A DNA stretch of 64,000 nucleotides from Coriolopsis trogii (GCA_020543525.1 JAHYIO010000006.1:1969328-2033327), one strand, 5' to 3'. Counted from the first letter of the stretch, positions 11,985 through 24,695 are shown. Notes: a model not told the origin generated them from the sequence alone. Made by a program: numbers and translations.

Positions 11985-12985
11985 AGCGCCGACCGGCCCC
12001 TTTAGCCGTGGTGCATTGACGCGCTCTGTTTCGCTGGCTCGGAGCTTTCGCAGTCCACTCACTCGTTCCTCTCATCCTCGTCTCCGGGCTTTGCTTTGCT
12101 CACGATCCCTCTTACCGCTCCGCAAGCGTCTTTCTACCGCAAAAGCAGAGCTGAAGCTTGGTATGGGTGGACAAGCTGAAGATGTGGGACCCTGTCACAG
12201 TATGTCTTGAATCTTATTGAACTCCGATTCCGTTGCCCCCTCCACTTTTCCCGCAAGTCTCGTCTTGCGTATGGAGCCAGTGTCCTCGGACGCCTCACGT
12301 GTAACATGCACATTCCCCGTTAGGCCCGCCATGGGGTGGCGGTCGCAGTCCGATGGAGCGTGGGCTCCAGAGGCTGGCGACAGCCTGACCATGCACCTCT
12401 TCAGGCGTGACACCCTTGAGGCGTGCTGGGAGTCATGCGGACGAGTTTACCATGGGGTAGCAGTCGAATTCCGATGAGAGGTGGGTCTCTGAGGCTGGCG
12501 GCGATTCGTCCATAGTGCATGAAAGGAAAGTGCTCGTTGTGAGCAGTTGAGAGTGCGTTCCGGGGTCACTGTGAGTCCATATATGCATTCGCAACACACA
12601 CCACCCGAGTACGTCTATTGTACAGATACAATGCGGTTCTGCTCGCTGGGTCGCACCATGGCCCTATGTACAGTCTCCGTATGTGTCACCGACCTACAAG
12701 CGGTTGTCATCGCAGTGCACGATTGCTCGCTGGGCCGCGCCATGGCTCTATGAGCTGGTCTCAATTGCACCAGGCGGACAGCTGTGCTGAGGACACGACA
12801 TGAAACTTCGTTTGTAGTGGAGTCACCCGCTCATTTCACCAAGTCTTTCATGCGTCTCCCATATCTTCATAATGTCCTACATACGTTCAATACTTCATAT
12901 AATCTCGATCAGCCTGCGTGATACTATTTGCCTGCTAAGCTTGCCCTTATCCCCTAGATATCGCAGACCTCAGACCCTCAAGAAG
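11985..12985 (+). repeat. D1: 1-kb duplicated segment
   Basis: Matches D2 (23700-24695) along its length. Shared stretches include TTGACGCGCTCTGTTT, GCTGAAGATGTGGGACC, the block around CCATGGGGTGGCGGT / TCCAGAGGCTGGCGAC, and GATATCGCAGACCTCAG at the right end. Inside are two internal direct repeats: the CATGGGGT...GAGGCTGGCG block twice (about 12330 and 12451) and TGCTCGCTGGG..GC.CCATGG twice (about 12641 and 12724). No open coding model is conserved between copies, so this looks non-coding or long decayed. Confidence 0.6.
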
Positions 12986-14119
12986 AGTCCGCCGCAGCGT
13001 GAGTAGGCGCGCAGTAGCGGGACTCGGTTTACATCTCTGCCGCACTATGTCGTATTTCCAACATGTCGAGCTCTATGTCAGGTAAGCAACGTTCTCCGCC
13101 TCCCCTCAGGAAGCTCTGCGGTAGAACTAGCAACCAGCAATTGCCAGCGCGCGTTCGCCGTAGTTTCCCGCCCGTGCTCGAAGCTATCTGCGTCTTCCGC
13201 TCTCGGCTGTGGGGCCGCTGCTTCTCATTCTCTGCCCCACCCCACACATGAGCATCACCCGCAATGTGCAACACGACCAAGGAAGACGACGAGCATGGAG
13301 CACGACGACACAGCCCAGGCGCGCATACGCGCAGAGACCGCTCGCTGACCGTAGCTTCTCGCAGATACCAATTCAATCCTTCATATCCTCCTATCCTCAT
13401 CATCGTCCCGCCGCCACAGCCACTCACCACAGCCATATGCACCACCGGGGCGCGTTGCCTATGCTACCCAACTCCCTCCTCTTGACGTCTTCGAACGATG
13501 CCATGCATGGGTACGGCTTCGCCTCCTCACCGCTGTCGATATCTAGTCGTGACAAGGTACCTACCGTCGGCAGGCCAGGGAATGGCGCGCGATATCAGGT
13601 TCTTCGACAGACCCGGCAATACCAGCGCAGTCGGTGATAAGCCAAGACGAGTACATCTCGTATTTCTTCAGATACGGGCGAGCCTATACAGCGTCCTACT
13701 TCCTGTGAGTGTTACGAAAATCCGAGCCTACCGTATCTGTTAGACTGGTCGCGAGCGCGTCAGCGAAATCTGCGCCGTCGATATTGTCCGTTTTCAACAA
13801 TGATCCGCTTAACGACCAGCGATGGACTAGATGTCCGTTCTCGATGTCTGAGGATTGTAGGGTCGGTATGGGGCGCACGACCTGGATAATCGTTCACTTC
13901 TCCTGAGAATGCGCGGCACACTTCCGTGAAGAACAGTCGCTGACCTCCCGTTCGCATGCACAGTTCGTCCAATCCGATGCCGACGGTACCATCGTTCATT
14001 CGCTCTGGGCCCTCGCAACACTCTACCACGCCCGATTCCGGATAGCGGAGAGCCCGCAGCCGATCTTTGAAGGCCGGACGCAGAGACGTCCGTCTTGCGC
14101 CAATGCTACTAGTGGGCAA
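12986..14119 (+). pseudogene. Unrecognised gene remnant between D1 and U1
   Basis: Several stretches read like exons: 13640-13704 (SQDEYISYFFRYGRAYTASY, followed by a GTGAGT donor), 13744-13904 (DPLNDQRWTRCPFSM, after a TTAG acceptor) and about 13950-14060 (FVQSDADGTIVHSLWALATL). They do not join into one frame. Part of it (13900-14010) resembles 24880-24965, downstream of D2. I do not recognise the family. Confidence 0.3.
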
Positions 14120-15545
14120 TCGTACGCCTCCTGCACGGCCCGCAGACGAACGGCCTTGGGCGGTCCTCTGACGCGGATCCAGTCGCTGCCGTGCAACTCA
14201 TCACCTACTTCCTCCTCGCGAGGCGGGCGAGTCAACGGACTGGCAAATTCCCCTCAACTTAGGGTATGAGTGTACGTCGCAGGGTCCGACGGGCATCTAC
14301 AACGAGGAGACCCCGAGGGTGGCGTTACTCACTATGTCTCCTGGCGCGGTTCGCGGCCAAAACGATGATGGTGCGTCCCTCTGTCTTCGCGACGTGGTAC
14401 GTTTTGGACCACGATGGGACTGACTTGCGCGTACCTACCAGCTGATTCACATCGTCGCCTACATCACGCTCATGCAGCTGCCCTGCGACCTGTCGCTCTA
14501 TACGCATTTGATGGGAACCCAGCAGGCTTCTACTGTCGCCACATTGCGACCGCGAAAAACTGTCAGAGCTGCGCATGACCTCGTTCTCCGAATGCCCGAA
14601 CAAAGCCTCGCTGGCCGTCGCAGCGGTCAGGCCAACATAGAATGGGGTGACGTAACGCGGGTGCAGAAAAGCGCAGCGGACCCGTGCACAGAATCTTGCT
14701 CGACCTCTGGTGGTTGCAAGCTTCGTTGTCACATCGTTCGGCTTAATATCCACTAGCACAAGGATTGCTCCTCAGGATTACCAGTGTCCTTCATCGCCTT
14801 CCCCCGCCTACGATTCCGACATGTCCACGTATCACGCGTTGACCTCGCTATGCGGACGTCTCCTTGCTATCCTAACCAAGCTTGGCTCGTCTCCGCGATA
14901 GATCGTTTCTGGCCAGCAGCAATGCTCAGATCTGACCGTTCTGCAAATCTCATGGTGGCGGCGAGCCTCGATCGCGCGCGATTTCGTGGGTGGGGCGCCC
15001 ATGTTCCTCGACGGTGCTGCCTCTGGCGCGAGCCGGTCATGGCGGAGGTGGTCTTCGATCCGTGGATTCAGGAGAGTAAACGGAGCAGACTGTCTGCGTC
15101 GGTCCCTTGTCAGCCTGAACGAACCATCCCGGAGTTCGGCATCAGGGGTCGGTGTCAAGGCGGTCACGGAGACGAATGCGCGCTTCTGCGAGGACGAGGA
15201 GTCGCCTGCTGTTGTGTACCAGACCCGGGCACTGTCTGGACACGTACATTGAGGACAAGGAGGAGAGTGACCTGCGGCTTGCCATCGGGAGCTGCTTCGC
15301 CGGTGTTTCCCCGTCCGGCGTGGGTCGACTCGTCGCAGAAAGTGCATAGCCATGCACCCTATGGTCCGGGCGCAGACGCGGAAGGAGCCTCCACCTATGC
15401 CGTCGAACTTGCTATCGCATGAGTGCGATACTCTCGCAACTGGAGAGGGTGCGCTGTCGCCGAACGTCTTGCTCTGTCAACCGCCCAAGCTCTGCGCGCC
15501 TGTGATTCAGTATGGTGAGGACTCGATCCATGACGACAGGCGTGA
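14120..15545 (+). repeat. U1: diverged copy of the U unit
   Basis: Shares stretches with U2 and U3, such as CTCCTGCACGGCCCGCAGACGA (14126, U3 29967), GACGGGCATCTACAA...GAGACCCCGAGGGT (about 14290), and the 3' part around 15220-15460 that matches 31000-31230. The copies look like decayed coding DNA (exon-like text GIYNxETPRVALL in U1 and U3), but none has a continuous frame. The source gene is not recognised. Confidence 0.5.
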
Positions 15546-16196
15546 CAGAGAACGTACATTGGCTCGTTGACGAAAACGGCGGGCTCACCACTCCCATCAC
15601 TCAACTTCCTGGTTGCAATCCGATCTGGGACGGCAAGGGCACTAAGCCCGCCTGCTCTCCTAACTGCAGCGCTGCCCCCGCTCTCATTCCCGCTGAAGTT
15701 CCGCTTCCCAGCGGCTGGAGCGAATTTGGATGCCCTGCCGAAGGTACCTGTGGCTGCGCGCTCACCGGAGCGTCGACGAAGAGCGACAACATGATGCGCG
15801 CGGTGTGTGCCAACTTCTGCGCTTCCAAGGGCTACAAATTGGCTGGTATCGAGTTCTCGAGTGAGTGTTACTGCGACAACCAGGTCCGCAACGGCACCTC
15901 GCGAACGGCGCTCAAGTGGTCGTCGTGCAACAACCACTGTGCGGGCAATGGTGAGTATGCGACTCAATTCTGCCGTTGAGTGTTTCTGACGATGTCGTCT
16001 CAGCCAACGAGATCTGTGGTGGACCTGCGAAGCTCACTTTGTTGACTACTGCGAACCCGGGCACCGTGAACCCGGGCACCGTGAAGCCGTCGTTCGCCTC
16101 GTCCGTACAGTCTACCACCATTAAGGCGACCAGCTCTGCTAACGTTCTCGTCGTCTTCGGCGGCGCACACCACCATTGCAGCGGTCACACAGTCTG
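15546..16196 (+). pseudogene. DUF1996-WSC gene fragment, copy 1
   Basis: Starts abruptly in the linker after a DUF1996 domain (GLTTPITQLPGCNPIWD) and runs through one WSC domain: GWSEFGCPAEGTCGCAL, CANFCASKGYKLAGIEFSSE, CYCDNQ, CNNHCAGN with the family's paired cysteines. An intron (15951-16003, GTGAGT...CAG) is followed by EICGGPAKLTLL and a T/S-rich stretch, then homology stops at U2. WSC domains are extracellular carbohydrate-binding modules. No start codon, signal peptide or 3' end is present, so it is a fragment. It is closely similar to 25800-26400; unlike that copy, its WSC frame is open. Confidence 0.65.
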
Positions 16197-18260
16197 AACC
16201 GCTCGTCGCTTACTCTCTGCTCGCAGTTGAGCAGACGGACTGACAAATCCCGCTCAACTGCCGCTGTCGCAGACGGGCATCTACAACTTCGCGGAGACCC
16301 CGAGGGTGGCGTTGCTCAACTTGCTTCCCTGGTGCTGTTTGCGGTGAAGCCCGCGACGACGGTGCGTACTTTGATCGTTGCGATGTCGTACAATTTGGAC
16401 CACGGCGGAACTGACTTGCCCATACATAACAGAATATGAACCTCTTATCCAACGACGCTCATGCAACCGCCCTGCTACCTGTCGCTCTATAATCACCAAG
16501 ATTCTACGGCTGCCACATGGCGGCCGCGAATAGTTGAAGCTGTGCACGTCCTTGTCCAAGTTATCGTCGATGCCCTCGCGAGCAACACGCAATGACCGCG
16601 ACGTGAGGCGAGTGCAGCAAAGTGCAGCAGATCCGTGCAGAAGCTTCTGCTGTATATCGCACGACCTCTGCCGCTCGCGCCCCTATTGTCTTGTCGCCCG
16701 GTGTGATGTCCGTATACCGCCTGTCGAGACGTGGATTGCTCCTCCGCTTCCCCGGAGTCCTTCACCGCTTCCCACGCCCGCCAACGCATCTTCCAACCTC
16801 GACCTCGTCGTTGTCGTCGCTGACGCCTTCACCCGCCTCCCCCCGCGTACCACTCCGATCCGTCGTATACCTCGCTCCGCGGATGCCTGCTTGACATCCT
16901 ATCCAAGCTTGGCTCGTCTCTACTGCAGGTTATTGCGGCCCCCTGCGTTCCTCACATGTGACTATCTTGAAAACAAGAGGCGTCGTCAAGCGTCGATCGC
17001 GCGCGATTACCTGAGACGCGCATGTTCCCCCTATCTCTTCTCATACTCATTGATCCGACCCTTTACAAAACAACTCAGCGCGCGCGCAGGTGTGGCGTCC
17101 TTGCTTGATCAGACCATGGGGTGGGAGGCTCAGCAGCTTTACCCGCGCGCGAAACCTCGACTGTCTGCGTTGCTGTTGCTCTTCGCTGAGACGTACGAGG
17201 TTGGTTTGCGTCCTCGTCGATGCATTTTCGTTGATGTCATCCCCAAGTTCGTTAAGGCTGCAGACACCTTTGAGCATGGCTTCCTCCCGCATTCCGCGAC
17301 CGTATTGCCTGATCCAACGCCGACGATACGTACGCGTTCCGTGAGGCGTCGATCCGCTCGAGAATCGAGATGCCGCCGGTCGTCCACAGGTGGTCGTGGT
17401 GTTCGCGTGGCCCGCTGAGGAATATCTGGAGAGGTTCCTTCCTTCGCGTCCGCCTTGGACGACACGCCTGACGTTGTGTGGAATTGTCGGCTGGAGACTT
17501 GGAATGAATATACCCATAGATACTTCCAATAGGGTGTCGAGTGCCGTGCCCTGATGGACGAGCTTGAGTTTGGTTCAGGGTTGCATCTGAGGTGCTGGAG
17601 GAGCGTGTCCGGCGTGGCGACGATTGTGCGCATGATTTCTTCTCTCCGGTGGGCCAGCGGTGTAGGCATATGCGTTATCGCCTCAGGGCCTGGGCGGCCC
17701 AGCGACTCCGGAGGTCACCTGTTGTTCCCTTGATCCGAGAGTGAGCATGGCAAGCACGAGATCGAGGATGCCTTCACCATGCATGAGAGAAGAAGAGGCC
17801 GTCGATTTGGACCGCAGGATATGTGTCCCTTCGAAACTCTGCAACATGATGGTCCGATTACATGTCGATCTCGTCAGTCAGCGAGAAGCATGTCGTGGAG
17901 GAAGTGCTGCTCGTGAAGTTACTGTGTGGATTAGGACCAGTGACACAGACCGTTCCCGCGTGGTGGACCCGCAGGAGATTCATTGTTGTGCACGTCCGTA
18001 AATAGCAAAGGACGACCTTCAGACATCGCGTCTTCTGCGCATAGCACCGGTAGGGCGTGGTGGCTTCAAGCCTATCATACGCACTACACGCGTCACTGTG
18101 ACCGACTCGTATGCTGTGGACGGAATGCCTTATTCGCGGCCCGGTATCGTATCGCTCATCCTTTGTACATAGCGTACCTCAATTTCATGTGGAGTACCTA
18201 CCTCGAGGTGGCAACGCTAGCTATTTCACGCCCCTTTGGACTGACTCCGAGTTCTCTCAT
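16197..18260 (+). repeat. U2: diverged copy of the U unit
   Basis: Corresponds to U3 (29950-31730): shared ATCTACAA..CGGAGACCCCGAGGGT (about 16280), the CGGTGCGTACT intron-like stretch (about 16360), GTACCACTCCGATCCGTCGTATAC (about 16847), and the end block at 17700-18230 that matches 31245-31665. Exon-like pieces exist but frames are broken. It sits directly upstream of the 3' end of B2, just as U3 sits upstream of B3, marking the duplication register. Confidence 0.5.
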
Positions 18261-19345
18261 TGCAGTCGGTGGGAGAGGAGTCTAAAGTGATGTGTACATC
18301 AGGTTTTCAGTAGCCGACATCCCATCCTTGCTGCATCTCGGCATTTGAAGAAAGTCCCTTGTATTGCGGTGAGGCAAGCTCGCGCCGGCTGTACATAGTG
18401 GGTGAGTGCAGAATGGTACGGTTGTCGAGCTCTGAGGGCGGTGGAGGTCACAAAGATTGTGGCAGGAGCAGACCGCGAGCGACGTATTGAGCTTGCCCCC
18501 GCCCTTGATGTGCTCTCGTCCGGGCCGTTCCCGACGTCTGAGCCTTCCTCGCATTTTTGTTCGTTGTTCGTTCACGCCCTCGTCATCTCCTCACACGGCT
18601 CAATTCGTGTTCGGTCGGTCATGCCATGGTTGTCCGAGCACAGGGGAGAATACTGATGTAGTGTCCAAGAGGTCGTCATTAGTGGTGGGTTGGGTGGGAG
18701 TTGTGAAATTCACCCTAATGACACGCGGTGGCGGTCTGTGAGGACATCACGTGTGGAGAGGACGCGCGCTGTCGAGCCTATCCGGCCTTCGTCTTGTCGT
18801 CGCGCGCTCACCCTTTCCCTCTCTTTTCGCGTTCTCAGCACTCGTCACGCCCATCTCCGCCTCTCCCTGACCCCTTCACTGACACCGTACTACTATGATT
18901 TGGCACTCGAGGTTATCGGTATGAACTGCCGCCATGTTGGTGCCTCTTCTCTCCACTCTCCCTTCCGATCTGTTGGTGATATACGAGCAGATTATGGCTC
19001 CGAGATACAGGTCATTGAGTCTATGATACGTCCACTCATCCCAACTCTGCTCATCAAGTTTTGGCCTGACAGTCACTATTTCCCACAGGGACAGCACTGT
19101 CACGATCCAGTAACATCGTCGGAGGGCAAGAGCGATTGCCTCGCTGCTACCTGTTCAGAGTATGTGGGATAATCAACGGGATCGAGGGGTGCAGTAGTTC
19201 TAATTACGTTTCAATACTGATACAATATCTGGTGTCCTACGCACAGCGCAGGCTGAGATCCCGTGCTCCACTGGGTCGACGCTTTGCCAGCCGCCTGACA
19301 TATGCCCCCACCACACAAATGTCGGACATATTCACTCTCCGTCCT
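18261..19345. other. Intergenic, nothing recognised
   Basis: No gene is supported. The short open frames have neither splice signals nor familiar motifs; 3' flank of B2. Confidence 0.3.
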
Positions 19346-20938
19346 TCATTCAAGCGGAATCCTAGAGTACGAAAGGTATAGCTCAATGAGCGTGGGATAG
19401 ATGTCCAACGCGAGCTTCATCTTGGGCTCGAAAAGCTTCGATATCCGTCAGGATAAGTTCCTGATGTCGTTGACTATCGCTGACAATACTCACAAGTGCA
19501 GTGGCGCCTTTGTTGACTGACACATCCAAGGCGTCCTTAAGCTTTATGACGTCAAGTCTGAGCTGAAGACGAGCATGTGAGGTCATTGGTCGCTCTCGCA
19601 TTTTAGACGCATGCAACTTGCTTACGTTCTCCCAAAAGTGTGAAACGGCTTTGATTTCCGTCACCACGTTTGCAATCCTCTCTTTTGCGTTGGAAAACGT
19701 CTCTGAGTATTCTTTGAGTAGGTCTCTCTGGTGTTCCATTTCGGCAATCTGTTTTTTGCATTCCGTGACATCTCGATTAGCCGCCGCTGCCGCGCAAATA
19801 CACAGGGTAAGCCACCAAACGAGGGAGAGATAATCAAATACTGACCGAGTCGTCTCTCCTGTCCATATAGAGCATCAATGATTTCTTGCAAGACGTCCAG
19901 CGCCGCTCTCTATCTCGAATCGGTAAGTGAGGATCTGGAGGGGAATCGATGACGTACTATCGCCGGCACAATGGTCATGGGCGACATGGTCAGAATGGCA
20001 AGCGCGGCCTGGCCAGCCATTATCGCCAGTTGCATGACGATAGGGAAAACACGGCTCTGGAGGTCGTTAGGCTGCAGGTACTCAAACGATCAGTGACGGA
20101 TGCCTGTCAATGGACAAGAATGCGTCACCTCTTCTTGTATCCTGCGGGTACCACCATAGTAAGCATCATTTTCGTCAACAGTCCCAGAATCTAAACACAC
20201 CATTTCAGCTGGGCCTCCAGAGAGGAGAGGCGATGCGCCAACTCTCCTGGCGCCCGCTTGAGACGTGCGAAGTCCGAGTCGATATCTTGCTTGAGATTGT
20301 TGATCTTTTTTGCGAGCTTTCTGAAGCCGTCCGCTGTCTTCTCTGCAGTCTTGCCCTTCCTTTTTAACCTCTGTGACAGATTGGTTGTTACTCAAGGCCC
20401 ATATGTACTTAAATGCACCACAGTACCTTAAGGAAGCCATTGATTTCGCTCCGCAATTCCTTCAGACCCAACCCCCTATTGATCGCCTCACGCAGTATAG
20501 TGTGGTATGCTGGTGCAGTTGTCAGATATCCGTGAGTACAATGCCCCGAGGGTACGACTGACTGCTTATCAGAACAGCAGCATGCGCAGCATCCTCTCGA
20601 CTGGCTCTTAACAGTCTGTCAAATTCCTATGGGATGCATTCAGCATGCCATGAGTATGCAACGAGAAGCGTAATTTGTACCTCAATATGCCCACCCCATC
20701 TCTTCCGATATTGTCGCAGACTCGTGTGAAGCCTGATCCCCGCATGCTCCATTGTCTCGAGATCGGTTGCAACCTTCTCGAAGAGGTCTCTGATGACCCG
20801 GATGCTCTTGCTCGCCACTTGAACGTCTTCTATTGCCTGCTTTAAAGCATCATGTCCGGCAAAGGCATTCCCGAATTTCTCGATAGTAGCTGGTGCGGTC
20901 ATTAAGACCATGTCCGATAGATCGGGGTTGGAGTCCAT
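19346..20938 (-). CDS. B2: B-family helical protein (about 361 aa, 10 exons)
   Basis: Exons read leftward: 20938-20681, 20626-20563, 20509-20427, 20370-20201, 20141-20129 (13 nt), 20071-19958, 19909-19846, 19786-19626, 19562-19494, 19435-19346 (stop TGA). Total 1086 bases, in phase. The ATG at 20938 is chosen because exon 1 then matches B1, B3 and B4; an in-frame ATG at 21043 also exists. Predicted layout: N-terminal helices (about 1-110, with RKRW), a basic helical arm (exon 4, AKKINNLKQDI), a hydrophobic stretch of about 30 residues (exon 6, QLAIMAGQAALAILTM), a second long coiled coil (exon 8, ending VSHFWENV), and two C-terminal helices. Helix-hydrophobic-helix order recalls alpha-helical pore-forming proteins, but no homolog is identified by name. 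It shares a short promoter region with A2. Confidence 0.82.
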
Positions 20939-21339
20939 AGGCGTCGTAGGTGCTGAACGTATCCAAGCCGCGAACATGAAGCTTAGCTTGACCGTTAGTA
21001 TGGTGGAAGAGTACGGTGAGTTTCCGTCTGTCTTGGCCGTCATTGCTTATATACTTCTGTTCCGGTAAGAGAGAAAGGTTCCGATAGTCCACAATGCTGG
21101 TCTCCGCGCGGTGGACTGCAGTCGGGAGATGACCGCGAGGAGTATGATGCATTGCCGGCGGCCAGGTCTTGCCATATTAAAAACATGCCGTTGCGTCTCA
21201 TCCGGCTGCGCTCACACCTGACAGGCTTGAACTTGCGGAATGAAGCATGCATCGACCATTTATACTCGCCGAGCTACACCATAATGCTGCAAATTCCCCC
21301 CTCAGTGCGTTCGCGTTCACGACCCCCCTTCGGCCTCAA
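20939..21339. promoter_or_regulatory. Two-way promoter between B2 and A2
   Basis: About 400 bases. TTATATA at 21048-21054 lies about 110 bases upstream of the B2 ATG. TTTATACT at 21259-21266 lies about 75 bases upstream of the A2 ATG. The spacing matches the B1/A1 and B3/A3 gaps. Confidence 0.55.
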
Positions 21340-22729
21340 ATGATCTCTACTGCAAACTCACTTTCAGAGCTCAAGTCGTTTGACTCACTCGGAGATTCCA
21401 TACACGATGTCCACCAGATCTTTTCGAGAATTCTATCTAAGCTCCGCCAATTTGACGAGACCGAGCACACCAGCTTTGCAAAGGGTCTGACCACAAACAT
21501 CGAGGTAAGATTCCGGATCTAATGGAGGGTTTCTGTCACTCACTTGGTTATAGAAACATGAGCAAGTGGTCAACCGGTCGAACACGGCTGCTGTCGAGCT
21601 TTCTGTGCTCATCAATAGTACGTATTGAACCTACGAATTGTACGACGATGCTTAACCCAGAATAGCCTATATCACCTTGGTTAAGAACGGGTCAGCAGAG
21701 ACGGCGGCAAGAGGCGCAGATTTATCACGTGAAGTGGCGAGCTTGCAGAAGGTACGATCGACATATGTACGCAGTCGTCGGCCTGGCCGCTGACCTCGAC
21801 TCAAGAGGGTTAATACCAAGATGTTTGACCCAACGCGAGATCTTACAGCTTTACGCAATGCGTTTCACAAACTGAACGACACGCTGTCTGCTAACGCGCG
21901 AAAGCGTGAGACTGCACTCGGTCGCCAAACTGGTGTTTCAAAGAATACAGTGGCGACGCCGACCAAGAAGGGCCCCGGGTATGCAGTTTCTGTGATTCTT
22001 AGGGAAGATCAAACTGATGCTGGTATGCAAGGCTGCCAGAACGTCCTAAGGTATGGGGATAACGGTTCTATATTTGCCTACTGATGGCATGAACGACACA
22101 GGCCGTGAAGACAGACGACAAAGCTCGGCCGGAGATGTCCTTCTTTGCCAAGTTGCTCGGCTGGTTCTGTGGTAACAGGAACAGCCGGGATGCCACGCCT
22201 AGGAATATCAAGAGTACGACTTCCGGTGAGAACGCATGACTTCCCAAACCGTCTCAGGACCACCTCTCTCATTGTCGCTTGTCTTAACAGAGAAACCCAG
22301 GAGTGTTGTCGTTACGGCGCCACAAGCAAAGAATAACATGCTAGTAGAAGAAGCAATCGACTTACCAGCCTTGCTGGGTGATATTCAAGACATAGAGCAG
22401 AAACTTGAGGCTCAAATTGAACTTTTTCGGAGATGCTTCCAGATTCAGGACGAGGTGTGTGCGGTGTACTAACATGAGTGTTGTCCGGGAATGTCTCACG
22501 AGTATGACCGCAGCTCAAAAAGGTTCTGGCGGCGTTGTTACTCTCTCTGAGGACCAGAGGTACCAATGCCGAGGTGAGCGTATTCACATCTCGTATGCTG
22601 CGATATTTACTCACTCCGCAGCAGCAGAAATCCGCCTCACGCCCTGCCCAGGAGACAGAATCCTCGATCGAAACGTGGCAGCACGCCGCAGAGGCTCTGG
22701 AGCGGTACGCAAAGAGAATGAAGTACTAG
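21340..22729 (+). CDS. A2: A-family helical protein (about 315 aa, 9 exons)
   Basis: Exons: 21340-21504, 21554-21617, 21666-21751, 21821-21978, 22032-22050 (19-nt microexon), 22102-22225, 22291-22454, 22514-22573, 22622-22729 (stop TAG). Every exon has the length of its A1 counterpart or differs by whole codons. Visible motifs: DSLGDSIHDVHQIF (N-terminal helix), LREAFH-like helix with AFHKLNDTLSANARKRE in exon 4, a short hydrophobic patch (SFFAKLLGWFCG) in exon 6, IQDIEQKLEAQIELF heptads in exon 7, and the family end RYAKRMKY. No signal peptide or recognised domain. Head-to-head partner of B2. An intracellular or unconventionally secreted two-component function is inference. Confidence 0.82.
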
Positions 22730-23699
22730 AGGAGTCTAACATAGTCATTTTCTCAAGTGAGATCGTATTGTATTGCTCCACGTCTCAGGTTGATTCTTTA
22801 TTTTGGATTTTGGAAGAGTTCACGTGTTAGTCTTAGAGTATTCAGGCGTGCGCCACAGCCAGTGCCACGTAGTATGCGGCATGGCAGCATGTAGAAGCGT
22901 CTCGTCTGCACGCGCACTGGCAGGCATCAAAACGCGGGCAATGTGAAGTATTGTAGACGGAGAGGGCAACTCCGGACCTAATGAAAAGCTCCTCAATACT
23001 CAAAGCTGCTCCAAACAATATGCCATCAGCCGCGCCGCGGGTAGGGTTATTCAGGGCCTTACACAGTGTTGTGCCATGCCCTTGCCAGGCGTGCTATCAT
23101 ACAGTATCATACAACCACCGTGCTAGTCTGCCCAATTATACGCAATCTGTGCGCGTGTTTTTTGTCCTGAAAGAGGGCTGAGGTTATCTCAACTGCGTCT
23201 CGGGCCTCGTGCTCGAAGAGTCCCTTTATGGCCCACCACGCCGGAGCTCGTCCGGCGTGGTGGGCCATAAAAGCATCTGCGTTCCTCCTGCGTCGATCGT
23301 TTCTTAGGTGTGCGACATGGGGGAAGCTACCGTATAGGCCATTCGGGCCGCGAGCAATACTCATATTTCCCAGCCATGCGTCCTGTTACTTGTGATGTTC
23401 ACTCGCTAGGCAAGTATTGGTACTGATTGTGGAGCACGCAGTCTCCGTTGGCTGGCACTGAAGCCGTTCAATCACAGACTTGAGTTGTGTGCTCGAGGTG
23501 TTGCCAGAGATCAGTTCAGCAAGGACACCGAGTCCGGCGTTCTCGGACACAGAATTACATGGCCTTCACGTGTTAATCAACAGTACTCCGGCTTCGGAGC
23601 CTGTCTTGGTTGGATCCTGACGACGACGACGACGACGGTCAGTGTAACTTTCAGCAGTAGTGGAACAGGCTGAATTGGCCGGGATGTCCGGGACGGAAA
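22730..23699. other. Intergenic region containing a perfect hairpin
   Basis: No gene recognised. The notable content is the inverted repeat at 23225-23271, listed separately. A short (GAC)n run occurs near 23620. Confidence 0.4.
23225..23271. repeat. Perfect 20-bp inverted repeat with 7-nt loop
   Basis: Arms 23225-23244 and 23252-23271 are exact reverse complements (start TTTATGGCCC, end CGCCGG), loop AGCTCGT. Both arms are GC-rich inside and AT at the outer edge. It is not followed by a T-run. Confidence 0.85.
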
Positions 23700-24695
23700 G
23701 CGACCGGCCCGGGCGCCGCTACTTAATTGACGCGCTCTGTTTTGCTGGCACCGAGCTTCAGTTCCTCCTCCTCGTTCGTCTCCAGCCTTCGCTTTATTCT
23801 CAATTCCTCTTCGTTCGCCAAGAACGACTGGCACCGCAAGAGCAGAGATGGAGCTTGTTGTGCGTAGGCGAGCTGAAGATGTGGGACCGTGTCGATGGTA
23901 TGTTTTGAATACTACTGAACCCCGCTTCTGTCGCCCCCTCCGCTCTTTCCGCAAGTCTCGTCTTGTGTATGGAGACAGTGTCCCCGGACGCCTCTCACGC
24001 GTACAATGCACTTCTCTTGTTAGGACCGCCATGGGGCGGCGGTTGCAGTCCGATGGGGCATGGGCTCCAGAGGCTGGCGACATCCTGACGATGCACCTCT
24101 TGAGACGTGACACACTTGTCCGAGAGTCGCGTAGATGAGTTTACCATGGGGTAACAGTCGAAGTCCGACGAGGCATGGGCCTCTGAGGCTGGCGGCAACT
24201 TGTCTGTATTGCATAAAGGAGAGTGCTTGCCGTAAGCAGCTGGGAGTGCGTTCCCGGAGTCACTGTCTCTCTACACAAGTCCATGGATGCATTCGCAACA
24301 CACACCACCAGAGTACGTCTGTCGTGCAGATGCAATGCGGTTCTGCTCGCTGGGTCGCACCATGGCCCTATGTGCAGTCTCTGTATATGTGTCACCGGCC
24401 TACAAGCGGTTGTCATCGCAGTGTACGATTGCTCGCTGGGCCGCACCATGGCTCTATGAGCTAGTCTCAATTGCACCAGGCGGACAGCTATATTGAGGAC
24501 ACGACATGAAGCTTCGTTAGTAGTGGGTTACCCGCTCATTTTACCGAGGTCTTTATGCCTCTCGCGTTCTTTTCGAATGTCCTAACATAAATTTATCACT
24601 TCATACGGTCCCGGTCAATCATTACGACCCTATTTATCTGCTGCGCTCGTCTGTCTCCTCCGGATATCGCAGACCTCAGGCCCTAAACAAGACTC
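23700..24695 (+). repeat. D2: second copy of the 1-kb duplicated segment
   Basis: Aligned with D1 through the same landmarks, including both internal CATGGGGT and TGCTCGCTGGG repeats and GATATCGCAGACCTCAG at 24663. Small indels and many substitutions show the copies are not recent. Confidence 0.6.
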
